DNA of 64,000 nt from Euwallacea fornicatus (lineage: Eukaryota; Arthropoda; Insecta; Coleoptera; Curculionidae). Location of the stretch: contig NW_027096039.1 of NCBI RefSeq assembly GCF_040115645.1, positions 248,001 through 312,000 of the forward strand, in the 5' to 3' direction. The notes under the pieces were generated by a model. That model made no database searches, had not been told where the DNA came from, and saw only the letters and a program-made list of their open reading frames with translations. Below, one piece after another: positions 10,668 through 23,990 of this stretch (its first letter is position 1; each line of letters opens with the position of its first letter). Position numbers and translations under genes: made by a program.

Positions 10668-13600
10668 GCATCTTGTTGACTTTCCAAGAAAAATAACACT
10701 ATATGTGCTCAAACACACAACTTTTGTGAATTTTCAAATTTTGAAGCTCGATAACTTCGGCAAATGTGTACCAAATTTGTTAAAGAAAGTGTCAAATTAA
10801 ACACCTCAAGGAGATTTTGAAGATGTCACAACACATCATGATTGCATCTTGTTGAATTTCCAAGAAAAATAGTACTTTATGTGCTCAAACACACATCTTC
10901 GGTGACTTTTCAAATTTTGAAGCTCGATAACTTCGGCAAATGTGGACCAAATTCTTTAAAGAAAGTGTCAAATTAAACACCTCAACGAGATTTTGAAGAT
11001 GTCACAACACATCATGATTGCATCTTGTTGAATTTCCAAGAAAAATAGTACTTTATGTGCTCAAACACACAACTTTTGTGCTATTCAAACATTGAAGCTC
11101 GATAACTTCGGCAAATGTGGACCAAATTTGTTAAACAAAGTGTCAAATTAATTAGCTCGACAAGATTTTGAAGATGTCACAACACATCATGATTGCATCT
11201 TGTTGAATTTCCAAGAAAAATAGTACTTTATGTGCTCAAACACACAACTTGGGTGACTTTTCAAACTTTGAAGCTCGATAACTTCGGCAAATGTGGACCA
11301 AATTCTTTAAAGAAAGTGTCAAAATAAACACCTCAACGAGATTGTGAAGATGTCACAACACATCATGATTGCATCTTGTTGAATTTTCAAGAAAAATAGT
11401 ACTTTATGTGCTCAAACTCACAACTTTTGTGCTTTTCAAACTTTGAAGCTCGATAACTTCGGCAAATGTGGACCAAATTCATTAAACAAAGTGTCAAATT
11501 AATTAGCTCGACAAGATTTTGAAGATGTCACAACACATCATGATTGCATCTTGTTGAATTTCCAAGAAAAATAGTACTTTATGTGCTCAAACACACAACT
11601 TGGGTGACTTTTCAAACTTTGAAGCTCGATAACTTCGGCAAATGTGGACCAAATTTGTTAAAGAAAGTGTCAAATTAATTAGCTCGACGAGATTTTGAAG
11701 ATGTCACAACACATCATGATTGCATCTTGTTGAATTTCCAAGAAAAATAGTACTTTATGTGCTCAAACACACAACTTGGGTGACTTTTCAAAACTTTGAA
11801 GCTCGATAACTTCGGCAAATGTGGACGAAATTTGTAAAAGAAAGTGTCAAATTAAACACCTCAACGAGATTTTGAACATGTCACAACACATCATGATTGC
11901 ATCTTGTTGACTTTCCAAGAAAAATAAAACTATATGTGCTCAAACACACAACTTTTGTGAATTTTCAAATTTTGAAGCTCGATAACTTCAGCAAATGAGG
12001 ACCAAATTTCTTAAACAAAGTGTCAAATTAATCAGCTCCTCGAGATTTTAAAGATATCACAACACATCATGATTGCGTCTTGTTAAATTTCCAAGAAAAA
12101 TAGTACTTTATGTGCTCAACACACTACTTTTGTGACTTTTCAAAATTTGAAGCTCGCTAACTTAGGCAAATGAGGACCAAATTTGTTAAACAAAGTGTCA
12201 AATTACTTAGCTCCACGAGACTTTGAAGATATCACAACACATCATGATTGCGTCTTGTTAAATTTCCAAGAAAAATAGTACGTTATGTGCTCAACACACT
12301 ACTTTTGTGACTTTTCAAACTTTGAAGCTCGATAACTTAGGCAAATGAGGACCAAATTTGTAAAACAAAGTGTCAAATTAATCAGCTCGACGAGATTTTC
12401 AGGATGTCACAACACATCATGATTGCATCTTGTTAAATTTCCAAGAAAAATAGTACTTTATGAGCTCAGAACACTACTTTTGTGACTTTTCAAAATTTGA
12501 AGCTCGCTAACTTAGGCAAATGAGGATCAAATTTGTTAAACAAAGTGTCAAATTAATCAGCTCGACGAGATTTTCAGGATGTCACAACACATCATGATTG
12601 CGTCTTGTTAAATTTCCAAGAAAAATAGTACTTTATGTGCTCAACACACTACTTTTGTGACTTTTCAATATTTGAAGCTCGATAACTTCAGCAAGTGAGG
12701 ACCAAATTTGTTAAACAAAGTGTCAAAGTACTCAGCTCCACGAGATTTTGAAGATATCACAAAACATCATGATTGCGTCTTGTTAAATTTCCAAGAAAAA
12801 TAGTACTTTATGTGCTCAACACACTACTTTTGTGACTTTTCAAAATTTGAAGCTCGCTAACTTAGGCAAATGAGGACCAAATTTGTTAAACAAAGTGTCA
12901 AATTAATCAGCTCGACGAGATTTTCCGGATGTCACAACACATCATGATTGCGTCTTGTTAAATTTCCAAGAAAAATAGTACTTTATGTGCTCAACACACT
13001 ACTTTTGTGACTTTTCAAACTTTGAAGCTCGATAACTTAGGCAAAAGAGGACCAAATTTGTTAAACAAAGTGTCAAATTAATCAGCTCGACGAGATTTTC
13101 AGGATGTCACAACACATCATGATTGCGTCTTGTTAAATTTCCAAGAAAAATAGTACTTTATGTGCTCAACACACTACTTTTGTGACTTTTTAAAACTTGA
13201 AGCTCGATAACTTCGGCAAATGAGGACCAAATTTGTTAAACAAAGTGCCAAATTAATCAGCTCCACGAGATTTTGAAGATATCACAACACATCATGATTG
13301 CGTCTTGTTAAATTTCCAAGAAAAATAGTACGTTATGTGCTCAACACACTACTTTTGTGACTTTTCAAACTTTGAAGCTCGATAACTTAGGCAAATGAGG
13401 ACCAAATTTGCTAAACAAAGTGTCAAATTAATCAGCTCGACGAGATTTTCAGGATGTCACAACACATCATGATTGCATCTTGTTAAATTTCCAAGAAAAA
13501 TAGTACTTTATGAGCTCAGAACACTACTTTTGTGACTTTTCAAAATTTGAAGCTCGCTAACTTAGGCAAATGAGGATCAAATTTGTTAAACAAAGTGTCA

Positions 13601-13777
13601 AATTAATCAGCTCGACGAGATTTTCAGGATGTCACAACACATCATGATTGCGTCTTGTTAAATTTCCAAGAAAAATAGTACTTTATGTGCTCAACACACT
13701 ACTTTTGTGACTTTTCAATATTTGAAGCTCGATAACTTCAGCAAGTGAGGACCAAATTTGTTAAACAAAGTGTCAAA
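9887..13777. repeat. 22-monomer tandem duplication, copy 2 (period 3,859 bp)
   Basis: This is the second copy of 6,028-9,918. It carries two private changes: ttgtaaaac near 12,360 and cacaaaacatc near 12,760. The very low divergence over 3.9 kb points to a recent duplication or recent conversion of one copy. Confidence 0.9.
10668..11930. repeat. B-group block 4: module B1-B2/3-B4-B5-B6-B7-B8
   Basis: Copy of block 3 at +3,859 bp, with the same order and the same B2/B3 hybrid near 10,890-10,980. No difference from block 3 was noticed. Confidence 0.87.
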
Positions 13778-14300
13778 GTACTCAGCTCCACGAGATTTTG
13801 AAGATATCACAACACATCATGATTGCGTCTTGTTAAATTTCCAAGAAAAATAGTACTTTATGTGCTCAACACACTACTTTTGTGACTTTTCAAAATTTGA
13901 AGCTCGCTAACTTAGGCAAATGAGGACCAAATTTGTTAAACAAAGTGTCAAATTAATCAGCTCGACGAGATTTTCCGGATGTCACAACACATCATGATTG
14001 CGTCTTGTTAAATTTCCAAGAAAAATAGTACTTTATGTGCTCAACACACTACTTTTGTGACTTTTCAAACTTTGAAGCTCGATAACTTAGGCAAAAGAGG
14101 ACCAAATTTGTTAAACAAAGTGTCAAATTAATCAGCTCGACGAGATTTTCAGGATGTCACAACACATCATGATTGCGTCTTGTTAAATTTCCAAGAAAAA
14201 TAGTACTTTATGTGCTCAACACACTACTTTTGGGACTTTTCAAACTTTGAAGCTCGATAACTTAGGCAAATGAGGACCAAATTTGTTAAACAAAGTGTCA
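11931..14300. repeat. A-group tract, D1 entry
   Basis: The D1 ctcctcgag is at 12,036. Up to 13,777 the tract is copy 2 of the 22-mer. It then runs on to an A unit with acttttggg, which changes to B sequence inside the monomer near 14,301. Confidence 0.85.
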
Positions 14301-15088
14301 AATTAATTAGCTCGACAAGATTTTGAAGATGTCACAACACATCATGATTGCATCTTGTTGAATTTCCAAGAAAAATAGTACTTTATGTGCTCAAACACAC
14401 AACTTGGGTGACTTTTCAAACTTTGAAGCTCGATAACTTCGGCAAATGTGGACCAAATTCTTTAAAGAAAGTGTCAAAATAAACACCTCAACGAGATTGT
14501 GAAGATGTCACAACACATCATGATTGCATCTTGTTGAATTTTCAAGAAAAATAGTACTTTATGTGCTCAAACTCACAACTTTTGTGCTTTTCAAACTTTG
14601 AAGCTCGATAACTTCGGCAAATGTGGACCAAATTCATTAAACAAAGTGTCAAATTAATTAGCTCGACAAGATTTTGAAGATGTCACAACACATCATGATT
14701 GCATCTTGTTGAATTTCCAAGAAAAATAGTACTTTATGTGCTCAAACACACAACTTGGGTGACTTTTCAAACTTTGAAGCTCGATAACTTCGGCAAATGT
14801 GGACCAAATTTGTTAAAGAAAGTGTCAAATTAATTAGCTCGACGAGATTTTGAAGATGTCACAACACATCATGATTGCATCTTGTTGAATTTCCAAGAAA
14901 AATAGTACTTTATGTGCTCAAACACACAACTTGGGTGACTTTTCAAAACTTTGAAGCTCGATAACTTCGGCAAATGTGGACGAAATTTGTAAAAGAAAGT
15001 GTCAAATTAAACACCTCAACGAGATTTTGAACATGTCACAACACATCATGATTGCATCTTGTTGACTTTCCAAGAAAAATAAAACTAT
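14301..15088. repeat. B-group block 5, entered inside a monomer (B6 tail, then B5-B6-B7-B8)
   Basis: The unit starting near 14,220 is A type on its left (acttttggg, cttaggcaaatgagg, aacaaag) and B type on its right (aattaattagctcgacaag, gcatcttgttgaa). Complete B5, B6, B7 and B8 units follow, leaving into D1 (ctcctcgag at 15,191). There is no A4 or B1 entry, as expected if an unequal exchange joined the two groups within a monomer. Confidence 0.85.
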
Positions 15089-16804
15089 ATGTGCTCAAAC
15101 ACACAACTTTTGTGAATTTTCAAATTTTGAAGCTCGATAACTTCAGCAAATGAGGACCAAATTTCTTAAACAAAGTGTCAAATTAATCAGCTCCTCGAGA
15201 TTTTAAAGATATCACAACACATCATGATTGCGTCTTGTTAAATTTCCAAGAAAAATAGTACTTTATGTGCTCAACACACTACTTTTGTGACTTTTCAAAA
15301 TTTGAAGCTCGCTAACTTAGGCAAATGAGGACCAAATTTGTTAAACAAAGTGTCAAATTACTTAGCTCCACGAGACTTTGAAGATATCACAACACATCAT
15401 GATTGCGTCTTGTTAAATTTCCAAGAAAAATAGTACGTTATGTGCTCAACACACTACTTTTGTGACTTTTCAAACTTTGAAGCTCGATAACTTAGGCAAA
15501 TGAGGACCAAATTTGTTAAACAAAGTGTCAAATTAATCAGCTCGACGAGATTTTCAGGATGTCACAACACATCATGATTGCATCTTGTTAAATTTCCAAG
15601 AAAAATAGTACTTTATGAGCTCAGAACACTACTTTTGTGACTTTTCAAAATTTGAAGCTCGCTAACTTAGGCAAATGAGGATCAAATTTGTTAAACAAAG
15701 TGTCAAATTAATCAGCTCGACGAGATTTTCAGGATGTCACAACACATCATGATTGCGTCTTGTTAAATTTCCAAGAAAAATAGTACTTTATGTGCTCAAC
15801 ACACTACTTTTGTGACTTTTCAATATTTGAAGCTCGATAACTTCAGCAAGTGAGGACCAAATTTGTTAAACAAAGTGTCAAAGTACTCAGCTCCACGAGA
15901 TTTTGAAGATATCACAACACATCATGATTGCGTCTTGTTAAATTTCCAAGAAAAATAGTACTTTATGTGCTCAACACACTACTTTTGTGACTTTTCAAAA
16001 TTTGAAGCTCGCTAACTTAGGCAAATGAGGACCAAATTTGTTAAACAAAGTGTCAAATTAATCAGCTCGACGAGATTTTCCGGATGTCACAACACATCAT
16101 GATTGCGTCTTGTTAAATTTCCAAGAAAAATAGTACTTTATGTGCTCAACACACTACTTTTGTGACTTTTCAAACTTTGAAGCTCGATAACTTAGGCAAA
16201 AGAGGACCAAATTTGTTAAACAAAGTGTCAAATTAATCAGCTCGACGAGATTTTCAGGATGTCACAACACATCATGATTGCGTCTTGTTAAATTTCCAAG
16301 AAAAATAGTACTTTATGTGCTCAACACACTACTTTTGTGACTTTTCAATATTTGAAGCTCGATAACTTCAGCAAGTGAGGACCAAATTTGTTAAACAAAG
16401 TGTCAAAGTACTCAGCTCCACGAGATTTTGAAGATATCACAACACATCATGATTGCGTCTTGTTAAATTTCCAAGAAAAATAGTACTTTATGTGCTCAAC
16501 ACACTACTTTTGTGACTTTTCAATATTTGAAGCTCGATAACTTCAGCAAGTGAGGACCAAATTTGTTAAACAAAGTGTCAAATTAATCAGCTCGACGAGA
16601 TTTTCAGGATGTCACAACACATCATGATTGCGTCTTGTTAAATTTCCAAGAAAAATAGTACTTTATGTGCTCAACACACTACTTTTGTGACTTTTTAAAA
16701 CTTGAAGCTCGATAACTTCGGCAAATGAGGACCAAATTTGTTAAACAAAGTGCCAAATTAATCAGCTCCACGAGATTTTGAAGATATCACAACACATCAT
16801 GATT
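15089..16804. repeat. A-group tract, D1 entry, A4 exit
   Basis: Order: D1, the aattactta unit, the acgttatg unit, A2, the cagcaagtg/agtactcagc unit, the ttttccgg unit, the aaagagg unit, two more caatatttg units, then A4 (tttttaaaacttg near 16,692). The same order recurs at 19,119-20,834. Confidence 0.87.
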
Positions 16805-17084
16805 GCATCTTGTTGACTTTCCAAGAAAAATAACACTATATGTGCTCAAACACACAACTTTTGTGAATTTTCAAATTTTGAAGCTCGATAACTTCGGCAA
16901 ATGTGGACCAAATTTGTTAAAGAAAGTGTCAAATTAAACACCTCAAGGAGATTTTGAAGATGTCACAACACATCATGATTGCATCTTGTTGAATTTCCAA
17001 GAAAAATAGTACTTTATGTGCTCAAACACACATCTTCGGTGACTTTTCAAATTTTGAAGCTCGATAACTTCGGCAAATGTGGAC
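15640..17084. repeat. 1,445 bp segment present three times (offsets 1,927 and 4,030 bp)
   Basis: Positions 15,640-17,084 recur at 17,567-19,011 (11 monomers, 1,927 bp) and again at 19,670-21,114 (23 monomers, 4,030 bp). The first pair is bounded by 15,639/17,566 (g/c) and 17,085/19,012 (c/g). The segment runs from an A2 unit through A4 into B1 and B2. Confidence 0.86.
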
Positions 17085-17200
17085 CAAATTTGTTAAAGAA
17101 AGTGTCAAATTAAACACCTCAACGAGATTTTGAAGATGTCACAACACATCATGATTGCATCTTGTTGAATTTCCAAGAAAAATAGTACTTTATGTGCTCA
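16805..17200. repeat. B-group block 6, truncated (B1-B2)
   Basis: A4 entry, then B1 (cctcaaggag) and B2 (acacatcttcggtg). It returns to A sequence in the next unit, which has gcatcttgttgaatttcc on its left and ctcaacacactacttttggg on its right. There is no B3-B8 and no D1 exit. Confidence 0.86.
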
Positions 17201-18731
17201 ACACACTACTTTTGGGACTTTTCAAACTTTGAAGCTCGATAACTTAGGCAAATGAGGACCAAATTTGTTAAACAAAGTGTCAAATTAATCAGCTCGACGA
17301 GATTTTCCGGATGTCACAACACATCATGATTGCGTCTTGTTAAATTTCCAAGAAAAATAGTACTTTATGTGCTCAACACACTACTTCTGTGACTTTTCAA
17401 TCTTTGAAGCTCGATAACTTAGGCAAATGAGGACCAAATTTGTTAAACAAAGTGTCAAATTAATCAGCTCGACGAGATTTTCAGGATGTCACAACACATC
17501 ATGATTGCGTCTTGTTAAATTTCCAAGAAAAATAGTACTTTATGAGCTCAGAACACTACTTTTGTCACTTTTCAAAATTTGAAGCTCGCTAACTTAGGCA
17601 AATGAGGATCAAATTTGTTAAACAAAGTGTCAAATTAATCAGCTCGACGAGATTTTCAGGATGTCACAACACATCATGATTGCGTCTTGTTAAATTTCCA
17701 AGAAAAATAGTACTTTATGTGCTCAACACACTACTTTTGTGACTTTTCAATATTTGAAGCTCGATAACTTCAGCAAGTGAGGACCAAATTTGTTAAACAA
17801 AGTGTCAAAGTACTCAGCTCCACGAGATTTTGAAGATATCACAACACATCATGATTGCGTCTTGTTAAATTTCCAAGAAAAATAGTACTTTATGTGCTCA
17901 ACACACTACTTTTGTGACTTTTCAAAATTTGAAGCTCGCTAACTTAGGCAAATGAGGACCAAATTTGTTAAACAAAGTGTCAAATTAATCAGCTCGACGA
18001 GATTTTCCGGATGTCACAACACATCATGATTGCGTCTTGTTAAATTTCCAAGAAAAATAGTACTTTATGTGCTCAACACACTACTTTTGTGACTTTTCAA
18101 ACTTTGAAGCTCGATAACTTAGGCAAAAGAGGACCAAATTTGTTAAACAAAGTGTCAAATTAATCAGCTCGACGAGATTTTCAGGATGTCACAACACATC
18201 ATGATTGCGTCTTGTTAAATTTCCAAGAAAAATAGTACTTTATGTGCTCAACACACTACTTTTGTGACTTTTCAATATTTGAAGCTCGATAACTTCAGCA
18301 AGTGAGGACCAAATTTGTTAAACAAAGTGTCAAAGTACTCAGCTCCACGAGATTTTGAAGATATCACAACACATCATGATTGCGTCTTGTTAAATTTCCA
18401 AGAAAAATAGTACTTTATGTGCTCAACACACTACTTTTGTGACTTTTCAATATTTGAAGCTCGATAACTTCAGCAAGTGAGGACCAAATTTGTTAAACAA
18501 AGTGTCAAATTAATCAGCTCGACGAGATTTTCAGGATGTCACAACACATCATGATTGCGTCTTGTTAAATTTCCAAGAAAAATAGTACTTTATGTGCTCA
18601 ACACACTACTTTTGTGACTTTTTAAAACTTGAAGCTCGATAACTTCGGCAAATGAGGACCAAATTTGTTAAACAAAGTGCCAAATTAATCAGCTCCACGA
18701 GATTTTGAAGATATCACAACACATCATGATT
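17201..18731. repeat. A-group tract between truncated B blocks
   Basis: It starts with the acttttggg unit, then ttttccgg, an acttctgtg unit with the private caatctttg (near 17,398, repeated at 21,428), and an A2 unit with tttgtcac (near 17,562). The remainder copies 15,640 onward at 1,927 bp and ends in A4. Confidence 0.83.
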
Positions 18732-19118
18732 GCATCTTGTTGACTTTCCAAGAAAAATAACACTATATGTGCTCAAACACACAACTTTTGTGAATTTTCA
18801 AATTTTGAAGCTCGATAACTTCGGCAAATGTGGACCAAATTTGTTAAAGAAAGTGTCAAATTAAACACCTCAAGGAGATTTTGAAGATGTCACAACACAT
18901 CATGATTGCATCTTGTTGAATTTCCAAGAAAAATAGTACTTTATGTGCTCAAACACACATCTTCGGTGACTTTTCAAATTTTGAAGCTCGATAACTTCGG
19001 CAAATGTGGACGAAATTTGTAAAAGAAAGTGTCAAATTAAACACCTCAACGAGATTTTGAACATGTCACAACACATCATGATTGCATCTTGTTGACTTTC
19101 CAAGAAAAATAAAACTAT
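18732..19118. repeat. B-group block 7, B1 then a B2/B8 hybrid
   Basis: A4 entry, B1, then a unit that is B2 on its left (acacatcttcggtg) and B8 on its right (gtaaaagaaag, gaacatgtc), leaving through D1 (ctcctcgag at 19,221). Five monomers are missing relative to a full module. The switch lies in sequence common to both subtypes, between about 18,966 and 19,012. Confidence 0.87.
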
Positions 19119-20834
19119 ATGTGCTCAAACACACAACTTTTGTGAATTTTCAAATTTTGAAGCTCGATAACTTCAGCAAATGAGGACCAAATTTCTTAAA
19201 CAAAGTGTCAAATTAATCAGCTCCTCGAGATTTTAAAGATATCACAACACATCATGATTGCGTCTTGTTAAATTTCCAAGAAAAATAGTACTTTATGTGC
19301 TCAACACACTACTTTTGTGACTTTTCAAAATTTGAAGCTCGCTAACTTAGGCAAATGAGGACCAAATTTGTTAAACAAAGTGTCAAATTACTTAGCTCCA
19401 CGAGACTTTGAAGATATCACAACACATCATGATTGCGTCTTGTTAAATTTCCAAGAAAAATAGTACGTTATGTGCTCAACACACTACTTTTGTGACTTTT
19501 CAAACTTTGAAGCTCGATAACTTAGGCAAATGAGGACCAAATTTGTTAAACAAAGTGTCAAATTAATCAGCTCGACGAGATTTTCAGGATGTCACAACAC
19601 ATCATGATTGCATCTTGTTAAATTTCCAAGAAAAATAGTACTTTATGAGCTCAGAACACTACTTTTGTGACTTTTCAAAATTTGAAGCTCGCTAACTTAG
19701 GCAAATGAGGATCAAATTTGTTAAACAAAGTGTCAAATTAATCAGCTCGACGAGATTTTCAGGATGTCACAACACATCATGATTGCGTCTTGTTAAATTT
19801 CCAAGAAAAATAGTACTTTATGTGCTCAACACACTACTTTTGTGACTTTTCAATATTTGAAGCTCGATAACTTCAGCAAGTGAGGACCAAATTTGTTAAA
19901 CAAAGTGTCAAAGTACTCAGCTCCACGAGATTTTGAAGATATCACAACACATCATGATTGCGTCTTGTTAAATTTCCAAGAAAAATAGTACTTTATGTGC
20001 TCAACACACTACTTTTGTGACTTTTCAAAATTTGAAGCTCGCTAACTTAGGCAAATGAGGACCAAATTTGTTAAACAAAGTGTCAAATTAATCAGCTCGA
20101 CGAGATTTTCCGGATGTCACAACACATCATGATTGCGTCTTGTTAAATTTCCAAGAAAAATAGTACTTTATGTGCTCAACACACTACTTTTGTGACTTTT
20201 CAAACTTTGAAGCTCGATAACTTAGGCAAAAGAGGACCAAATTTGTTAAACAAAGTGTCAAATTAATCAGCTCGACGAGATTTTCAGGATGTCACAACAC
20301 ATCATGATTGCGTCTTGTTAAATTTCCAAGAAAAATAGTACTTTATGTGCTCAACACACTACTTTTGTGACTTTTCAATATTTGAAGCTCGATAACTTCA
20401 GCAAGTGAGGACCAAATTTGTTAAACAAAGTGTCAAAGTACTCAGCTCCACGAGATTTTGAAGATATCACAACACATCATGATTGCGTCTTGTTAAATTT
20501 CCAAGAAAAATAGTACTTTATGTGCTCAACACACTACTTTTGTGACTTTTCAATATTTGAAGCTCGATAACTTCAGCAAGTGAGGACCAAATTTGTTAAA
20601 CAAAGTGTCAAATTAATCAGCTCGACGAGATTTTCAGGATGTCACAACACATCATGATTGCGTCTTGTTAAATTTCCAAGAAAAATAGTACTTTATGTGC
20701 TCAACACACTACTTTTGTGACTTTTTAAAACTTGAAGCTCGATAACTTCGGCAAATGAGGACCAAATTTGTTAAACAAAGTGCCAAATTAATCAGCTCCA
20801 CGAGATTTTGAAGATATCACAACACATCATGATT
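19119..20834. repeat. A-group tract, copy of 15,089-16,804
   Basis: Same monomer order as the tract 4,030 bp upstream, from the D1 unit to the A4 unit (tttttaaaacttg near 20,722). Confidence 0.87.
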
Positions 20835-21230
20835 GCATCTTGTTGACTTTCCAAGAAAAATAACACTATATGTGCTCAAACACACAACTTTTGTGAATTT
20901 TCAAATTTTGAAGCTCGATAACTTCGGCAAATGTGGACCAAATTTGTTAAAGAAAGTGTCAAATTAAACACCTCAAGGAGATTTTGAAGATGTCACAACA
21001 CATCATGATTGCATCTTGTTGAATTTCCAAGAAAAATAGTACTTTATGTGCTCAAACACACATCTTCGGTGACTTTTCAAATTTTGAAGCTCGATAACTT
21101 CGGCAAATGTGGACCAAATTTGTTAAAGAAAGTGTCAAATTAAACACCTCAACGAGATTTTGAAGATGTCACAACACATCATGATTGCATCTTGTTGAAT
21201 TTCCAAGAAAAATAGTACTTTATGTGCTCA
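20835..21230. repeat. B-group block 8, truncated (B1-B2)
   Basis: Copy of block 6 at +4,030 bp, with the same exit into an acttttggg A unit. Confidence 0.87.
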
Positions 21231-22938
21231 ACACACTACTTTTGGGACTTTTCAAACTTTGAAGCTCGATAACTTAGGCAAATGAGGACCAAATTTGTTA
21301 AACAAAGTGTCAAATTAATCAGCTCGACGAGATTTTCCGGATGTCACAACACATCATGATTGCGTCTTGTTAAATTTCCAAGAAAAATAGTACTTTATGT
21401 GCTCAACACACTACTTCTGTGACTTTTCAATCTTTGAAGCTCGATAACTTAGGCAAATGAGGACCAAATTTGTTAAACAAAGTGTCAAATTAATCAGCTC
21501 GACGAGATTTTCAGGATGTCACAACACATCATGATTGCGTCTTGTTAAATTTCCAAGAAAAATAGTACTTTATGAGCTCAGAACACTACTTTTGTCACTT
21601 TTCAAAATTTGAAGCTCGCTAACTTAGGCAAATGAGGATCAAATTTGTTAAACAAAGTGTCAAATTAATCAGCTCGACGAGATTTTCAGGATGTCACAAC
21701 ATATCATGATTGCGTCTTGTTAAATTTCCAAGAAAAATAGTACTTTATGTGCTCAACACACTACTTTTGTGACTTTTTAAAACTTGAAGCTCGATAACTT
21801 CGGCAAATGAGGACCAAATTTGTTAAACAAAGTGTCAAATTAATCAGCTCGACGAGATTTTCAGGATGTCACAACACATCATGATTGCATCTTGTTAAAT
21901 TTCCAAGAAAAATAGTACGTTATGTGCTCAACACACTACTTTTGTGACTTTTCAAACTTTGAAGCTCGATAACTTAGGCAAATGAGGACCAAATTTGTTA
22001 AACAAAGTGTCAAATTAATCAGCTCGACGAGATTTTCAGGATGTCACAACACATCATGATTGCGTCTTGTTAAATTTCCAAGAAAAATAGTACTTTATGT
22101 GCTCAACACACTACTTTTGTGACTTTTCAAACTTTGAAGCTCGATAACTTAGGCAAAAGAGGACCAAATTTGTTAAACAAAGTGTCAAATTAATCAGCTC
22201 GACGAGATTTTCAGGATGTCACAACACATCATGATTGCGTCTTGTTAAATTTCCAAGAAAAATAGTACTTTATGTGCTCAACACACTACTTTTGTGACTT
22301 TTCAATATTTGAAGCTCGATAACTTCAGCAAGTGAGGACCAAATTTGTTAAACAAAGTGTCAAAGTACTCAGCTCCACGAGATTTTGAAGATATCACAAC
22401 ACATCATGATTGCGTCTTGTTAAATTTCCAAGAAAAATAGTACGTTATGTGCTCAACACACTACTTTTGTGACTTTTCAAACTTTGAAGCTCGATAACTT
22501 AGGCAAATGAGGACCAAATTTGTTAAACAAAGTGTCAAATTAATCAGCTCGACGAGATTTTCAGGATGTCACAACACATCATGATTGCATCTTGTTGAAT
22601 TTCCAAGAAAATTAGTACTATATGTGTTCAAACACACAACTTTTGTGACTTTTCAAATTTTGAAGCTCGATAACTTCAGCAAATGAGGACCAAATTTGTT
22701 AAACAAAGTGTCAAATTAATTAGCTCCACGAGACTTTGAAGATATCACAACACATCATGATTGCGTCTTGTTAAATTTCCAAGAAAAATAGTACGTTATG
22801 TGTTCAAACACACAACTTTTGTGACTTTTCAAATTTTGAAGCTCGATAACTTCAGCAAATGAGGACCAAATTTGTTAAACAAAGTGTCACATTAATCAGC
22901 TCCACGAGATTTTGAAGATATCACAACACATCATGATT
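21231..22938. repeat. A-group tract with A5 units
   Basis: Holds the caatctttg unit, an A2 unit with tttgtcac, an A4-left unit not followed by B (near 21,772), several A1 units, and two A5-like units with gttcaaacacac. The entry unit to the next B block is A5-like, carries gtgtcacattaatc (near 22,887) and lacks the A4 signature. Confidence 0.82.
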
Positions 22939-23332
22939 GCATCTTGTTGACTTTCCAAGAAAAATAACACTATATGTGCTCAAACACACAACTTTTGTGA
23001 ATTTTCAAATTTTGAAGCTCGATAACTTCGGCAAATGTGGACCAAATTTGTTAAAGAAAGTGTCAAATTAAACACCTCAAGGAGATTTTGAAGATGTCAC
23101 AACACATCATGATTGCATCTTGTTGAATTTCCAAGAAAAATAGTACTTTATGTGCTCAAACACACATCTTCGGTGACTTTTCAAATTTTGAAGCTCGATA
23201 ACTTCGGCAAATGTGGACCAAATTTGTTAAAGAAAGTGTCAAATTAAACACCTCAACGAGATTTTGAAGATGTCACAACACATCATGATTGCATCTTGTT
23301 GAATTTCCAAGAAAAATAGTACTTTATGTGCT
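22939..23332. repeat. B-group block 9, truncated (B1-B2)
   Basis: Same content and same exit into an acttttggg unit as blocks 6 and 8, but entered from an A5-like unit. Confidence 0.86.
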
Positions 23333-23990
23333 CAACACACTACTTTTGGGACTTTTCAAACTTTGAAGCTCGATAACTTAGGCAAATGAGGACCAAATTT
23401 GTTAAACAAAGTGTCAAATTAATCAGCTCGACGAGATTTTCCGGATGTCACAACACATCATGATTGCGTCTTGTTAAATTTCCAAGAAAAATAGTACTTT
23501 ATGTGCTCAACACACTACTTCTGTGACTTTTCAAACTTTGAAGCTCGATAACTTAGGCAAATGAGGACCAAATTTGTTAAACAAAGTGTCAAATTAATCA
23601 GCTCGACGAGATTTTCAGGATGTCACAACACATCATGATTGCGTCTTGTTAAATTTCCAAGAAAAATAGTACTTTATGAGCTCAGAACACTACTTTTGTC
23701 ACTTTTCAAAATTTGAAGCTCGCTAACTTAGGCAAATGAGGATCAAATTTGTTAAACAAAGTGTCAAATTAATCAGCTCGACGAGATTTTCAGGATGTCA
23801 CAACATATCATGATTGCGTCTTGTTAAATTTCCAAGAAAAATAGTACTTTATGTGCTCAACACACTACTTTTGTGACTTTTTAAAACTTGAAGCTCGATA
23901 ACTTCGGCAAATGAGGACCAAATTTGTTAAACAAAGTGCCAAATTAATCAGCTCCACGAGATTTTGAAGATATCACAACACATCATGATT
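23333..23990. repeat. Short A-group tract, A4 exit
   Basis: Four units: acttttggg, acttctgtg, A2 with tttgtcac, and A4 (tttttaaaacttg near 23,879, gtgccaaatt near 23,936). Confidence 0.85.

Larger units (their letters stand above)
14950..17747. repeat. 23-monomer-offset duplication, copy 1 (offset 4,030 bp)
   Basis: Positions 14,950-17,747 match 18,980-21,777 at 4,030 bp, keyed by ctcctcgag at 15,191 and 19,221. The match is bounded by 14,949/18,979 (c/t) and 17,748/21,778 (c/t). One difference was noticed inside: cacaacacatc near 17,669 against cacaacatatc near 21,699. Confidence 0.88.
18980..21777. repeat. 23-monomer-offset duplication, copy 2
   Basis: Second copy of 14,950-17,747. The 1.2 kb between the copies is largely a further partial copy at an 11-monomer offset, so the region looks like overlapping rounds of duplication. 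Confidence 0.88.
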
